From Alistipes sp. (GTDB lineage: Bacteria > Bacillota > Clostridia > Oscillospirales > Ruminococcaceae): DNA of 64,000 nucleotides. The notes under the pieces are model-generated. The model ran no database searches. It was not told the DNA's origin and saw only the letters and a program-made list of their open reading frames with translations. Below are positions 24,481-32,230 of this stretch, piece after piece. The position numbers were made by a program, and so were the translations under genes. The stretch is from assembly GCA_023667265.1 (NCBI GenBank), contig JAMPAJ010000003.1, forward strand, positions 45,725-109,724, read 5' to 3'. Each line of letters begins with the position of its first letter. The first letter of the stretch is position 1.

Positions 24481-25074
24481 CTATATTACAGGAAGTGTTT
24501 TTGTATATGATTTAATGGCTGAGTGAACAGCGCTAACTTTTTTTCCGTCCTTTATAAGACGGGTTAATTCAGTGTTTAAACTTGTTTTATTTTTACTGGT
24601 GTTGATTATTTGTATGATCTGCGGAATATATTCAGATATTCCCTGTACAGAAGAAAGTAGCTGTATTATACTGATATCTCCTCCGTTATCTGTTATATTT
24701 TTTTCATTTGCAACACTTATCTGAGATATAACTGAAATATTTACCTTAAAACGGCTCCAATACTTCTGAAGTATCTGAAACCCATTATCCTTAGAAATAA
24801 TATAGAATTTTTCATTCTGTGGTTCGGGACATTTTCCGATTAAATATCCGAGATAAGATGCTAATTGAAAATCAAGAGCATTTTTTGTTCCCGCACCGAC
24901 GTTGCAGTATTCGATTACTGCTTTTGACTCATTCAATCTTTTATGAAGTCCGAATGTCATTGTACTTGCATTTTCACTATAAAAAATAACCAAAGAATCG
25001 TTTTCAGCAAGTTTTTTAATACCATTCATTCCGTTAACATTGACATTTTCATAATCCACAAGATAATACGCCAT
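24481..25074 (-). CDS. PIN-like domain protein
   Basis: This 197-residue protein begins AYYLVDYENVNVNGMNG and contains KNALDFQLASYLGYLIG and YIISKDNGFQIL. The acidic residues in DYEN, ALDFQ and SKDNGF match the metal site of PIN/NYN-like nucleases, so it is probably an RNase or a nucleic-acid binding relative. The C-terminal 70 residues are a separate helical part (ELTRLIKDGKKVSAVHSAIKSY) of the kind that often binds RNA or partners. Composition is AT-rich compared with neighbours, a sign of transfer. A GGAG site precedes the ATG. Target and role unknown; a defence or stress role is possible. Confidence 0.78.
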   Translation of the reverse strand: MAYYLVDYENVNVNGMNGIKKLAENDSLVIFYSENASTMTFGLHKRLNESKAVIEYCNVGAGTKNALDFQLASYLGYLIGKCPEPQNEKFYIISKDNGFQILQKYWSRFKVNISVISQISVANEKNITDNGGDISIIQLLSSVQGISEYIPQIIQIINTSKNKTSLNTELTRLIKDGKKVSAVHSAIKSYTKTLPVI

Positions 25075-25159
25075 AATTTTTCTCCTTTATTGCCGATGCT
25101 GCATATATATATCGTATTATTTCATAGCAATACGGTAGCAGCTTGCTTACTTCAATACA

Positions 25160-25188
25160 AGTATAACATATTTATGCCAAAAAAGCAA
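25160..25188 (-). promoter_or_regulatory. promoter of PIN-like gene
   Basis: On the minus strand TTGCTT (25188-25183) and TATACT (25165-25160) with a 17-base spacer, 86 bases before the PIN-like start. Confidence 0.65.
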
Positions 25189-25270
25189 CCGAAAACTTAT
25201 AAAATCAAGAATGTAAATACTGATTACAGACGCCCTGATATAGAAATAACAAAATAGTATCAAGCAAGTA

Positions 25271-25711
25271 TTATTTTCTATTCGCCAAAAATACAACAAT
25301 AAACGGAACACCGATAATGACCGCTGCGATTAACGAGGCCTTCCACCACAAATTTTTATCGGTTTTCAGTTTATAAGCAGTCACGCATTTATTCGGGTCG
25401 TCAACATCATAATAAACGGTAATTTTATCTCCGACGTTAAGCTTATCAGTTCTATATTCCTGGAATTGCTTATTATGCGTTTTTCCGCATATGTCCGTAA
25501 AGGAATAATGTACAATATAATATTCACGGCTTTCGGTGTGCAGGTCAAAGTCATGATACTCAATATTCGTTATCGTACCTTCGGCTTCCTCACGGTTCTT
25601 TATTCTGCCGTATTCTCGTCTGCTTTTAGTACAGGCAAAAATAATAATGAAAAAAACCGCAATAAGCATAACAAGAACAACAGCAATAGCAAGTATTTCT
25701 ATATTTTCCAT
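25271..25711 (-). CDS. DUF3592-type membrane protein
   Basis: This 146-residue protein has an N-terminal helix (about 7-28), a soluble beta domain with AEGTITNIEY, YYIVHYSFTD and the DUF3592 block LNVGDKITVYYDVDDPNKCVT, and a C-terminal helix (about 122-142). The family is widespread in Firmicutes and has no established function. The sequence is AT-rich like the PIN-like gene upstream. It lies 196 bases from that gene, which has its own promoter. Confidence 0.82.
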   Translation of the reverse strand: MENIEILAIAVVLVMLIAVFFIIIFACTKSRREYGRIKNREEAEGTITNIEYHDFDLHTESREYYIVHYSFTDICGKTHNKQFQEYRTDKLNVGDKITVYYDVDDPNKCVTAYKLKTDKNLWWKASLIAAVIIGVPFIVVFLANRK

Positions 25712-25773
25712 CTTATTTTCAGCTCCTTATCTATGTATGTTCGATTCTTTTTGCTTGCCTGACGACAAGTAAT

Positions 25774-25931
25774 ACTAATCCACTAAAATCCGATAGACAT
25801 CGGCTTTTAGTGGAACGCCTGCTACGCAGGCTACAATCGGCTACGCCGATTGCCGTCTCATACAATCCTCTACGCCGCCTACGGCGGCTAAATTTCGATA
25901 GCCTTATCTATCGAAATTAAGAGGATTGGTA
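25774..25931. repeat. cluster of five hairpins enclosed by an outer stem
   Basis: Five consecutive inverted repeats: 25781-25814 (CCACTAAAA with TTTTAGTGG), 25818-25832, 25836-25852, 25874-25888 and 25891-25918. The three middle ones have perfect 6-7 bp stems and the same TAC triloop. An outer pair TACTAATCC (25774-25782) and GGATTGGTA (25923-25931) could close the whole block, and AATCCTC (25864-25870) can pair with GAGGATT (25921-25927). The last hairpin overlaps the end of the MATE gene. No coding frame. Confidence 0.75.
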
Positions 25932-27241
25932 TAAAAAATCCCAAGAAATACAGCGCACAGCATCCAGGTTGACGGTTCTGTGAAAACTACTGCGAAATAT
26001 CCCTTTGCCGGGACTATCCATATTGCCGATACAACCTTTACCGCCAGCTCGATACCGCTTGAAAGCACAGGCAGAATTTTATGTCCCATTGCCTGCATCG
26101 CGGTACGCGTCACGAATAAAATTCCAAGCGGACAGAATAAGACAACACTTGCGTACAAGTTCATCATTGCATTATCTATAATATCGGCATTGTCTGTACC
26201 TGTCAGAAGCCTCACGAAAAATTTCCCCAGTGTAAGCGTAACTGCAAACGATATGCCAGCCCATGCAAATTCTGTAAGTATCATATTACGATTTGATTCG
26301 CGTATCCGGTCAAGCCTTCCGGCGCCGTAATTCTGTCCAACAAAAGTGGAATTTGCATTTGCCAGCGTTGCCATTGGTATCATAAGCAATTCAAAAAAAC
26401 GCCTTGAAGCCGTATGAGCTGTAATTATATCCGTTCCCAGAGCGTTTATAGCCTTTTGCATTATTACAGAGCCGATCGAAAATACGGAATTCATCATTCC
26501 CATTGAAAGACCGGCAGTCATCATCTCACCCACTATTTTCCCGGAGGGAATAATGCTCTCTCTTTCCGGAAGCTCATTCCTGTATTTTTTGACAATGTAA
26601 GAAATGCTCAGGGCAGCCGATATTCCCTGTGCAATTACCGTAGCCGCCGCCGCTCCCGCTATTCCCATTGGGATCAGGATAACAAGCAAAACGTCCAGTA
26701 TCAGGTTCAGTACGCTTGATATCATAAGAAAATAGAGAGGCGTTTTGCTGTTCCCAAGCGCTCTCATAAAACCGGCGCACATATTATATCCTATGGTTGT
26801 AAGCGTTCCTGCTATGATAATAACGATATATGTATACGCGTCATTGAAGATATCGTCGGGAGTTTCAAGAACGCGCATAAGCGGTTTCAGAAAAATAAGC
26901 GGTATTACTGTGAGAATTATCCCGATAATTACATTGAGCATAACCATGGCAGCCACGCCCTGTCTGAAGCCTTTCCCGTCATTTGCGCCGAAATAATTTG
27001 ACAGCACAATACAATAGCCGTTGTTCAAGCCGCCTGTAAAGCTTATCAGCAAAGAATAGATAACCGAAGTTGCACCTATTGCTGCAATTGCACTTTTACC
27101 GAGATAATTTCCGGCTATCATCGTATCGACAAGGTTATAGATCTGCTGAAAAATACTTCCTATGAGAAGCGGCAGTGCAAACATAAGAACCGTTTTAAGG
27201 GGCTGCCCCGTTGTCATGTCGTTTGTTTTGCTTGCAGGCAT
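25904..27241 (-). CDS. MATE family efflux transporter
   Basis: This 445-residue, 12-helix transporter exports drugs or metabolites against a Na+ or H+ gradient. Family blocks are the N-terminal LKTVLMFALPLLIGSIFQQIYNLVD and AIAAIGATSV. The start at 27241 has AGGAGTGA 6 bases upstream and follows the alpha-galactosidase stop by 10 bases, so the two share a transcript. The last residues (NPLNFDR) and the stop lie inside the fifth hairpin of the cluster at 25774-25931, so the C-terminus may have been reshaped by that element. Confidence 0.93.
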   Translation of the reverse strand: MPASKTNDMTTGQPLKTVLMFALPLLIGSIFQQIYNLVDTMIAGNYLGKSAIAAIGATSVIYSLLISFTGGLNNGYCIVLSNYFGANDGKGFRQGVAAMVMLNVIIGIILTVIPLIFLKPLMRVLETPDDIFNDAYTYIVIIIAGTLTTIGYNMCAGFMRALGNSKTPLYFLMISSVLNLILDVLLVILIPMGIAGAAAATVIAQGISAALSISYIVKKYRNELPERESIIPSGKIVGEMMTAGLSMGMMNSVFSIGSVIMQKAINALGTDIITAHTASRRFFELLMIPMATLANANSTFVGQNYGAGRLDRIRESNRNMILTEFAWAGISFAVTLTLGKFFVRLLTGTDNADIIDNAMMNLYASVVLFCPLGILFVTRTAMQAMGHKILPVLSSGIELAVKVVSAIWIVPAKGYFAVVFTEPSTWMLCAVFLGIFYTNPLNFDR

Positions 27242-27251
27242 TATATCACTC

Positions 27252-29450
27252 CTATTCCTCCGCTGCCGTAAAATGCAGCGCAACAGGCGCATGATCGCCC
27301 CAGATCCTTGGAAGCAGGATACCGCCCTTCATTAAGGCTGCTCCTGTATATGCCTGACCGCTTTCATCCAGATAATAGCTCTTTTTAGGAGAAAGTCCGC
27401 GCAGCTTTACCGCATATTGCAGCGTATTCGGTTCAGCACGAAATATCATTCCCTGGACGATAGCCTCCGATCTGTCGGGAGAAACAAATTCCCAGACAGC
27501 ATACTTGTCCTTCAGCGGATCGCTTAAACGATAATATGTACCATTATGTATCAGAGGGACGTATTTTCTGAATTGCGCGATCTGCTCCGGAATCTTTGCC
27601 TTTTCCGCGTCCGGAAGCGTGCTAAGATCAAGCTCATATCCAAAACTGCCAGCCATAGCGGTTATTGCTCTGGTTTCGATAGAAGTGATTCTTCCCGTCT
27701 GATGATTCGGGACAGCGGATATATGAGAACCTACGGCGGAGGTCGGATAGAAAAACGAAGTGCCGTATTGTATCTTCACACGCTCATAAGCGTCGGTGTC
27801 ATCGCTGCACCAGATCTGCGGACAGTAATACAGCATTCCTGCGTCAAAACGTCCGCCGCCGCCGCTGCATCCCTCGAAAAGAACGTCCGGGAAATCTGTA
27901 GTAAGACGTTCCAGTATCTCATAAAGTCCGAGCACATATCTGTGCGGCATTTCGCCCTGAGCATCAGCAGAAAGACCGGACGTATACCAATCGCTGATAC
28001 TGCGGTTCATGTCCCATTTCACATAGGAAATATCCGCGCTTTTTAAAATTCCGCTTATTGTCCGGCAGAGATACTCTCTCACCTCCGGCTTCGTTATGTC
28101 AAGAACAAGCTGATACCGTCCGCGCATCGGCTTTCTTCCTGGGATCTGAATTGCCCAGTCCGGGTGCTCGCGGTACAGATCGCTGTCCTCCGACACCATT
28201 TCGGGTTCAAGCCAGATGCCGAACTTCATTCCAAGCGCTTTGATCTTTTCGGCAAGACTGCCGAGTCCGCCCCGGAGCTTCCTTTCATTAACGAACCAGT
28301 CTCCAAGTCCTGAGCAGTCGTCGTTGCGCTTACCGAACCAGCCGTCGTCAAGAACCATCATATCCACGCCCAGCTCAGATGCCCGACGCGCTATATCCAG
28401 TATCTTTTTCTCATCAAAATCAAAATATGTCGCCTCCCAGTTGTTTATGAGTACGGGACGTTCCGAAAGCTGGTATTTTCCTCTGCAAACGTGCTCACGA
28501 ATGACTCTGTGGAAATTATGCGAAAGCGTCTCCATGCCTGTACAGCTGTATGAAAGGACTGCTTCCGGTGTATGAAACGTCTCATCGGGTTTCAGCTCCC
28601 AGCGGAGCATATTTTGATCTATTCCCATTACAAGGCGGATCTGATTCAACTGGTCAAGTTCGATCTTCGTCTGAAAGCCTCCGCTGTACATAAGCACCGC
28701 GCCTATGCAGCTTCCGCTTGTTTCGGTACAATCAGGCTGGCAGAGCATTACCGAGGGATTCTGCTGGTGACTCGACGTTCCTCTGCCGCTGGAGCTCTCC
28801 TGTATACCGTGAATCAATGCCGCGCGCTCCGGAAGGCGTTCCATTGCATATCTGCCTTGGAGGTGCATCCATTCCCAGTTTCCATAGGGAATATCCAGAC
28901 ACACGCTCGCCGCCTTCGTAAGTGTGACCGAGCTTGTTCCGTTGTTGCAGAAAACAGCACATTGGGTAATAATATCAAGCGACTCCAGGACTCCGTATCT
29001 GAGCGTGACAGTAATATCGGAGGCATTGTCTTTCATAACGATCTCAAGAGTTTCCGCCTCATTCATATCGGCGTACACAGCAGGAAGTCCTGGTATCGCG
29101 TATTTACCCTCCGAAACCGAATACTTCTGGTAACGCAGATCAAGCGCATTGCTGCCGTTACTGTGAATTACCGACGCTGCTGAAATTCTGAAATCACCGA
29201 CGCCCTCACAGGAATATTCCTGGGGAAGCGTATCGAGAGAAAAGCTTCTGTTATTGCCTGCCTCGTATATATTGCCCGAAAATCCCACATCTGGGTAATT
29301 CAGCAGATATGACATATCGCAGCCGGTTTTCTCGCCGTACCATATGTGATGCAATATTCCATATTTACCAGCCTTGATCTGATACATGGTGTTTTTCGTT
29401 TCCAGATAAAATACAGTTTCCCCTGCATTAGTTTCTATCCTGATCGCCAT
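27252..29450 (-). CDS. GH36 alpha-galactosidase
   Basis: This 732-residue enzyme releases alpha-1,6-linked galactose from raffinose-type sugars and galactomannan. Domain order fits GH36: an N-terminal beta-sandwich (1 to about 320), a barrel with GVDMMVLDDGWFG, the nucleophile Asp480 in YVKWDMNRSIS and the acid/base Asp536 in CSGGGGRFDAGML, and a C-terminal beta domain. There is no signal peptide, so it works in the cytoplasm on imported oligosaccharides. GAGGGA precedes the ATG. Two minus-strand promoters lie upstream with a repeat copy between them. Confidence 0.96.
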   Translation of the reverse strand: MAIRIETNAGETVFYLETKNTMYQIKAGKYGILHHIWYGEKTGCDMSYLLNYPDVGFSGNIYEAGNNRSFSLDTLPQEYSCEGVGDFRISAASVIHSNGSNALDLRYQKYSVSEGKYAIPGLPAVYADMNEAETLEIVMKDNASDITVTLRYGVLESLDIITQCAVFCNNGTSSVTLTKAASVCLDIPYGNWEWMHLQGRYAMERLPERAALIHGIQESSSGRGTSSHQQNPSVMLCQPDCTETSGSCIGAVLMYSGGFQTKIELDQLNQIRLVMGIDQNMLRWELKPDETFHTPEAVLSYSCTGMETLSHNFHRVIREHVCRGKYQLSERPVLINNWEATYFDFDEKKILDIARRASELGVDMMVLDDGWFGKRNDDCSGLGDWFVNERKLRGGLGSLAEKIKALGMKFGIWLEPEMVSEDSDLYREHPDWAIQIPGRKPMRGRYQLVLDITKPEVREYLCRTISGILKSADISYVKWDMNRSISDWYTSGLSADAQGEMPHRYVLGLYEILERLTTDFPDVLFEGCSGGGGRFDAGMLYYCPQIWCSDDTDAYERVKIQYGTSFFYPTSAVGSHISAVPNHQTGRITSIETRAITAMAGSFGYELDLSTLPDAEKAKIPEQIAQFRKYVPLIHNGTYYRLSDPLKDKYAVWEFVSPDRSEAIVQGMIFRAEPNTLQYAVKLRGLSPKKSYYLDESGQAYTGAALMKGGILLPRIWGDHAPVALHFTAAEE

Positions 29451-29491
29451 ATCGTTCCCTCGCTATCCTTTACTTAGCAGAATTATTTTTC

Positions 29492-29520
29492 ATTATAACA
29501 TATAAACCGTAAAAATGCAA
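29492..29520 (-). promoter_or_regulatory. proximal promoter of alpha-galactosidase operon
   Basis: On the minus strand GGG-TTGCAT (29520-29515) and TATAAT (29497-29492) with a 17-base spacer, 42 bases before the alpha-galactosidase start. Confidence 0.8.
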
Positions 29521-29592
29521 CCCACGCGGAAATAAATTTAAATTTAAAATAATCGCAGCGTGAACTTGCCGGCGGAGGCTTCCCGCTTATAA
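29516..29592. repeat. intergenic repeat, copy C
   Basis: Reads TGCAACCCACGCGG, an AATTT-rich middle, CAGCGTGAACTTGCCGGCGG and CCCGCTTATAACA. Arms CACGC (29523-29527) and GCGTG (29558-29562) pair perfectly. It overlaps the proximal promoter at one end and the -10 box of the distal promoter at the other. It is closely similar over its length to copy B at 17735-17812. Confidence 0.7.
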
Positions 29593-29614
29593 CATATTAT
29601 CTGCAAAATTGCAA
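29586..29614 (-). promoter_or_regulatory. distal promoter of alpha-galactosidase operon
   Basis: On the minus strand GGG-TTGCAA (29614-29609) and TATAAG (29591-29586) with a 17-base spacer. A transcript from here would read through repeat copy C before reaching the proximal promoter. Confidence 0.6.
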
Positions 29615-29699
29615 CCCATTTTATAGAGCCGTTAGCTATCAGCTTTTTATTTGCAGTCGGTATTTATTAGCTAAAGGATATTTACTACAAATAATTTTC

Positions 29700-29783
29700 G
29701 CTCGCGGAGGTGGTGACGTCTGCACAAAATATTAGTGATGTACGAACGGCTGCGTGAACCGTCAGCGGCGCCTCGCCGCCGCC
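29700..29783. repeat. intergenic repeat, degenerate copy D
   Basis: Contains CTCGCGGAGG, then CGGCTGCGTGAACCGTCAGCGG and a GGCGGCGAGGC hairpin on its complement, in the same order as the conserved parts of copies B and C but with a different, less AT-rich middle. It abuts the tcdA promoter. Only the CTGCGTGAAC core and the adjacent GC hairpin are clearly related. Confidence 0.4.
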
Positions 29784-29812
29784 TTGCATTTTCTTTGGAT
29801 CTGTGATATACT
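29784..29812 (+). promoter_or_regulatory. promoter of tcdA
   Basis: TTGCAT and TATACT with a 17-base spacer, 30 bases before the start at 29843. Confidence 0.72.
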
Positions 29813-29842
29813 TGTTTATAGAAAAAATATGGAGGAAATATC

Positions 29843-30550
29843 ATGAACGAAAGATTTTCACGTACAGAGCTTCTGTTCGGAAGCGAGGCAATGGAGCGGC
29901 TTTCCCGAGCGAGAGTTGCAGTTTTCGGCGTAGGCGGAGTAGGCGGCTATACGGTGGAGGCTCTGGCAAGAGCAGGAGTCGGGGCGATCGACCTTATCGA
30001 CGGCGACAGTGTCAGCGAGTCCAACATAAACCGCCAGATAATTGCAGTTTCCGGAACTGTCGGTATGCTGAAAACAGAGGCAGCAAGGCATCGTATCGCG
30101 GAGATAAACCCGGATTGCCGGGTAACTGCTCACAATATATTTTTCACGCCGGAAACAGCCGATGAAATTGATTTTTCCGTGTACAGCTATGTAGTGGACG
30201 CCATTGACATGGTTACAGGAAAAATTGAAATTATCATGAGGGCAAAGGCGGCAGATGTTCCGGTCATCAGCTCGATGGGAGCAGGGAATAAGCTCGATCC
30301 GACAAGGTTCGAGGTAGCCGACATATACAGCACCTCCGTATGTCCTCTTGCCAGGGTCATGCGCCGGGAAATGAAGAAAAGGGGAGTGAAGTCGCTGAAA
30401 ACCGTGTACTCCAGAGAAGAGGCGGTGATTCCGAAAAAACAGGAATTTCTCCAAAGCGGCAAGCCCGTTCCCGGCTCTGTATCATTTGTACCCTCTGTTG
30501 CCGGACTGATAATTGCGGGCGAGGTGATAAAGGATATCATTGTTAATTAA
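29843..30550 (+). CDS. tcdA: tRNA threonylcarbamoyladenosine dehydratase (TcdA/ThiF family)
   Basis: This 235-residue E1-like enzyme activates N6-threonylcarbamoyladenosine (t6A37) in tRNA with ATP to form its cyclic form. The adenylate site is VFGVGGVGGYTVEALARAG, with IDGDSVSESNINRQI carrying the Arg used in ATP binding, and SSMGAGNKLDPTRFEVADI is characteristic of the TcdA/YgdL group rather than MoeB or ThiF. An AGGA site precedes the ATG. A sulfur-carrier role is less likely, since no thiS/moaD-like gene is near. Confidence 0.88.
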   Translation: MNERFSRTELLFGSEAMERLSRARVAVFGVGGVGGYTVEALARAGVGAIDLIDGDSVSESNINRQIIAVSGTVGMLKTEAARHRIAEINPDCRVTAHNIFFTPETADEIDFSVYSYVVDAIDMVTGKIEIIMRAKAADVPVISSMGAGNKLDPTRFEVADIYSTSVCPLARVMRREMKKRGVKSLKTVYSREEAVIPKKQEFLQSGKPVPGSVSFVPSVAGLIIAGEVIKDIIVN

Positions 30551-30572
30551 ATATGTTGATTTGATTTGCCTA

Positions 30573-30601
30573 TTGCAATTTTCCGGAAATTGTAATATAA
30601 T
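30573..30601 (+). promoter_or_regulatory. promoter of cysteine synthase gene
   Basis: TTGCAA and TATAAT with a 17-base spacer, 42 bases before the start. Confidence 0.75.
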
Positions 30602-30643
30602 AAGAGAATAGTGTAAAAATAAAGTTTAAGGAGTCTTTTCCTG

Positions 30644-31573
30644 ATGGTATACAATAACATTATCGAAGCAATGGGGCATACGCCTATGATACGGCTGAAC
30701 AAAATGACAAGGCCCGGAAGTGCAGAGGTTCTGGTGAAATTCGAGGGGCTTAACGTGGGCGGTTCGATCAAGACCCGGACAGCTTTCAATATGATACGTC
30801 ATGCGGAGCTGGAGGGCAAGATCAACGAGAACAGCATAATCGTCGAGCCGACAAGCGGCAACCAGGGCATAGGTCTTGCACTTGTGGGAGCTGTCCGCGG
30901 CTACAGAACGATCATAATTATGCCGGATTCCGTAAGCGAGGAGCGCAGAAAGCTGGTTCGCCACTACGGTGCGGAGGTTATTCTCGTTCACGACGACGGC
31001 GACATCGGCAGATGTATTCAGGAGTGCCTTGACACGGCTCTGAAAATGGCGGAGGAGGACGAAAATGTCTTTGTTCCGCAGCAGTTCGCTAACGTTAACA
31101 ATATTTATGCTCACAAGTATCATACGGCTCTGGAGATACTGGAGCAGACGGCAGGCAGGATAGACGGTTTCTGCTCCGGGATCGGAACAGGCGGCACAAT
31201 TACAGGAATAGGGGAGACGCTGAAATCCCAGTATCCCGATATGGTGATATGGGCTGTCGAGCCGGAAAATGCGGCGATCTTAGCCGGCGGAAATATCGGA
31301 ACGCATTTGCAGATGGGAATAGGCGACGGTATAATCCCGGACATACTGAATCAGGAAATATACGATGATATTTACATTGTCACCGACGAGGAAGCGATCC
31401 GGACAGCACGTGACCTTGCAAGCAAGGAGGGCATAATGTGCGGTATTTCCAGCGGTACTAATGTTGCGGCAGCGTTGAAGCTTGCCGAAAAGCTGGGCGA
31501 GGGTAAGACGGTCGTGACTATTCTTCCCGATACTGCGGAGAGATATTTCTCAACGCCTTTGTTTGACGAATAA
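30644..31573 (+). CDS. cysK: PLP-dependent cysteine synthase
   Basis: This 309-residue beta-family PLP enzyme makes cysteine from O-acetylserine and sulfide. The internal-aldimine lysine is Lys43 in NVGGSIKTRTA, the substrate loop is VEPTSGNQGIGLAL, and the PLP-phosphate loop is GIGTGGTITGIGETL, with CGISSGTNVAAALKLA near the end. The 'GGSIKTR' in place of the more usual 'SVKDR' marks a divergent subgroup, so a related beta-replacement activity is possible. AAGGAG lies about 10 bases before the ATG. It has its own promoter behind tcdA. Confidence 0.88.
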   Translation: MVYNNIIEAMGHTPMIRLNKMTRPGSAEVLVKFEGLNVGGSIKTRTAFNMIRHAELEGKINENSIIVEPTSGNQGIGLALVGAVRGYRTIIIMPDSVSEERRKLVRHYGAEVILVHDDGDIGRCIQECLDTALKMAEEDENVFVPQQFANVNNIYAHKYHTALEILEQTAGRIDGFCSGIGTGGTITGIGETLKSQYPDMVIWAVEPENAAILAGGNIGTHLQMGIGDGIIPDILNQEIYDDIYIVTDEEAIRTARDLASKEGIMCGISSGTNVAAALKLAEKLGEGKTVVTILPDTAERYFSTPLFDE

Positions 31574-31673
31574 AAATAATGGACGTTCCGAATGACTACG
31601 CTAATATAAGAGTTTTTCACTATAGTGTTTCTGTTGACAATAAGATAAATTGAGAATTTGCAGGAGGCTCAGT

Positions 31674-32063
31674 ATGGACATCGAGAGAACGAAAGCATAT
31701 TACGCAAAACTACGAAGAGAAGACATATGTGACTGTATCTATTGTCAAAATCTGATAGATGAGATCAAACAATCTTACCCTGATGTAGCAGAGTATCTCG
31801 CGTCTTTGGGAGTAAATATTGAAAGACCTTTTGAGGTGTTTCTTCCGATAGAAGATCATTCTATCGGATATATGGATTATCCAATTGTTCAATACCTAAT
31901 TGTCGGTAATTCAAATGATTTTAATGAAACGAAAGTAGGCGATATTGAAATAGGGATAAGTGAATGTCATCCAACAGCAACTTACCAAGGTGAACATTTT
32001 ATTATATATGCCGGAGGCTTTCACATAAAGTGTCGATATGATAAGTACGACTTTAATGAATAA
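31674..32063 (+). CDS. uncharacterised protein with CxCxxC motif
   Basis: This 129-residue protein starts MDIERTKAYYAKLRREDICDCIYCQN, so three cysteines (C-x-C-x-x-C) sit near residues 19-24, then a helix with YPDVAEYLASLGVNIERPFE and a C-terminal beta-rich half. No signal peptide or membrane segment. The Cys cluster suggests metal binding. I do not recognise a named family; similar small soluble proteins in Clostridia are often immunity or accessory genes, which is only a guess. The start at 31674 has GGAGG 7 bases upstream. AT-rich relative to cysK. Confidence 0.72.
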   Translation: MDIERTKAYYAKLRREDICDCIYCQNLIDEIKQSYPDVAEYLASLGVNIERPFEVFLPIEDHSIGYMDYPIVQYLIVGNSNDFNETKVGDIEIGISECHPTATYQGEHFIIYAGGFHIKCRYDKYDFNE

Positions 32064-32107
32064 TAACGCTAAATTCTGATTTATGTGAGTAATCAAATAT
32101 TAAAAAT

Positions 32108-32145
32108 AATCCCCGAAGCAGTTATTAATAATTGCTTCGGGGATT
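32108..32145. terminator. terminator between converging genes
   Basis: A 13-bp perfect stem AATCCCCGAAGCA/TGCTTCGGGGATT with a 12-base loop. The T-rich exit is best on the minus strand but usable on both. Confidence 0.8.
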
Positions 32146-32185
32146 AAATTTCTTTATAAATATCAAATCAAGGAGCGTCAGTTTT

Positions 32186-32226
32186 TATACGCAGCACCGC
32201 ACAATCTTCGTGCGGTGCTGCGTATA
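32186..32226. repeat. 17-bp perfect hairpin sharing its core with the 7.5 kb element
   Basis: TATACGCAGCACCGCAC (32186-32202) and its inverse (32210-32226) close a 7-base loop, right after the GH9 stop. It lacks a T tract on both sides, so it is not a standard terminator. Its core CACCGCACAATCTTCGTGCGG differs from the right end of the element at 7458-7681 by few bases. Confidence 0.65.
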
Positions 32227-32230
32227 GTAT

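Noticed and set aside
32186-32226. Hairpin behind the cellulase as a standard intrinsic terminator
   Set aside because: The stem is strong, but on the minus strand it is followed by AAAAAC, not a T run. The hairpin at 32108-32145 is a better terminator.
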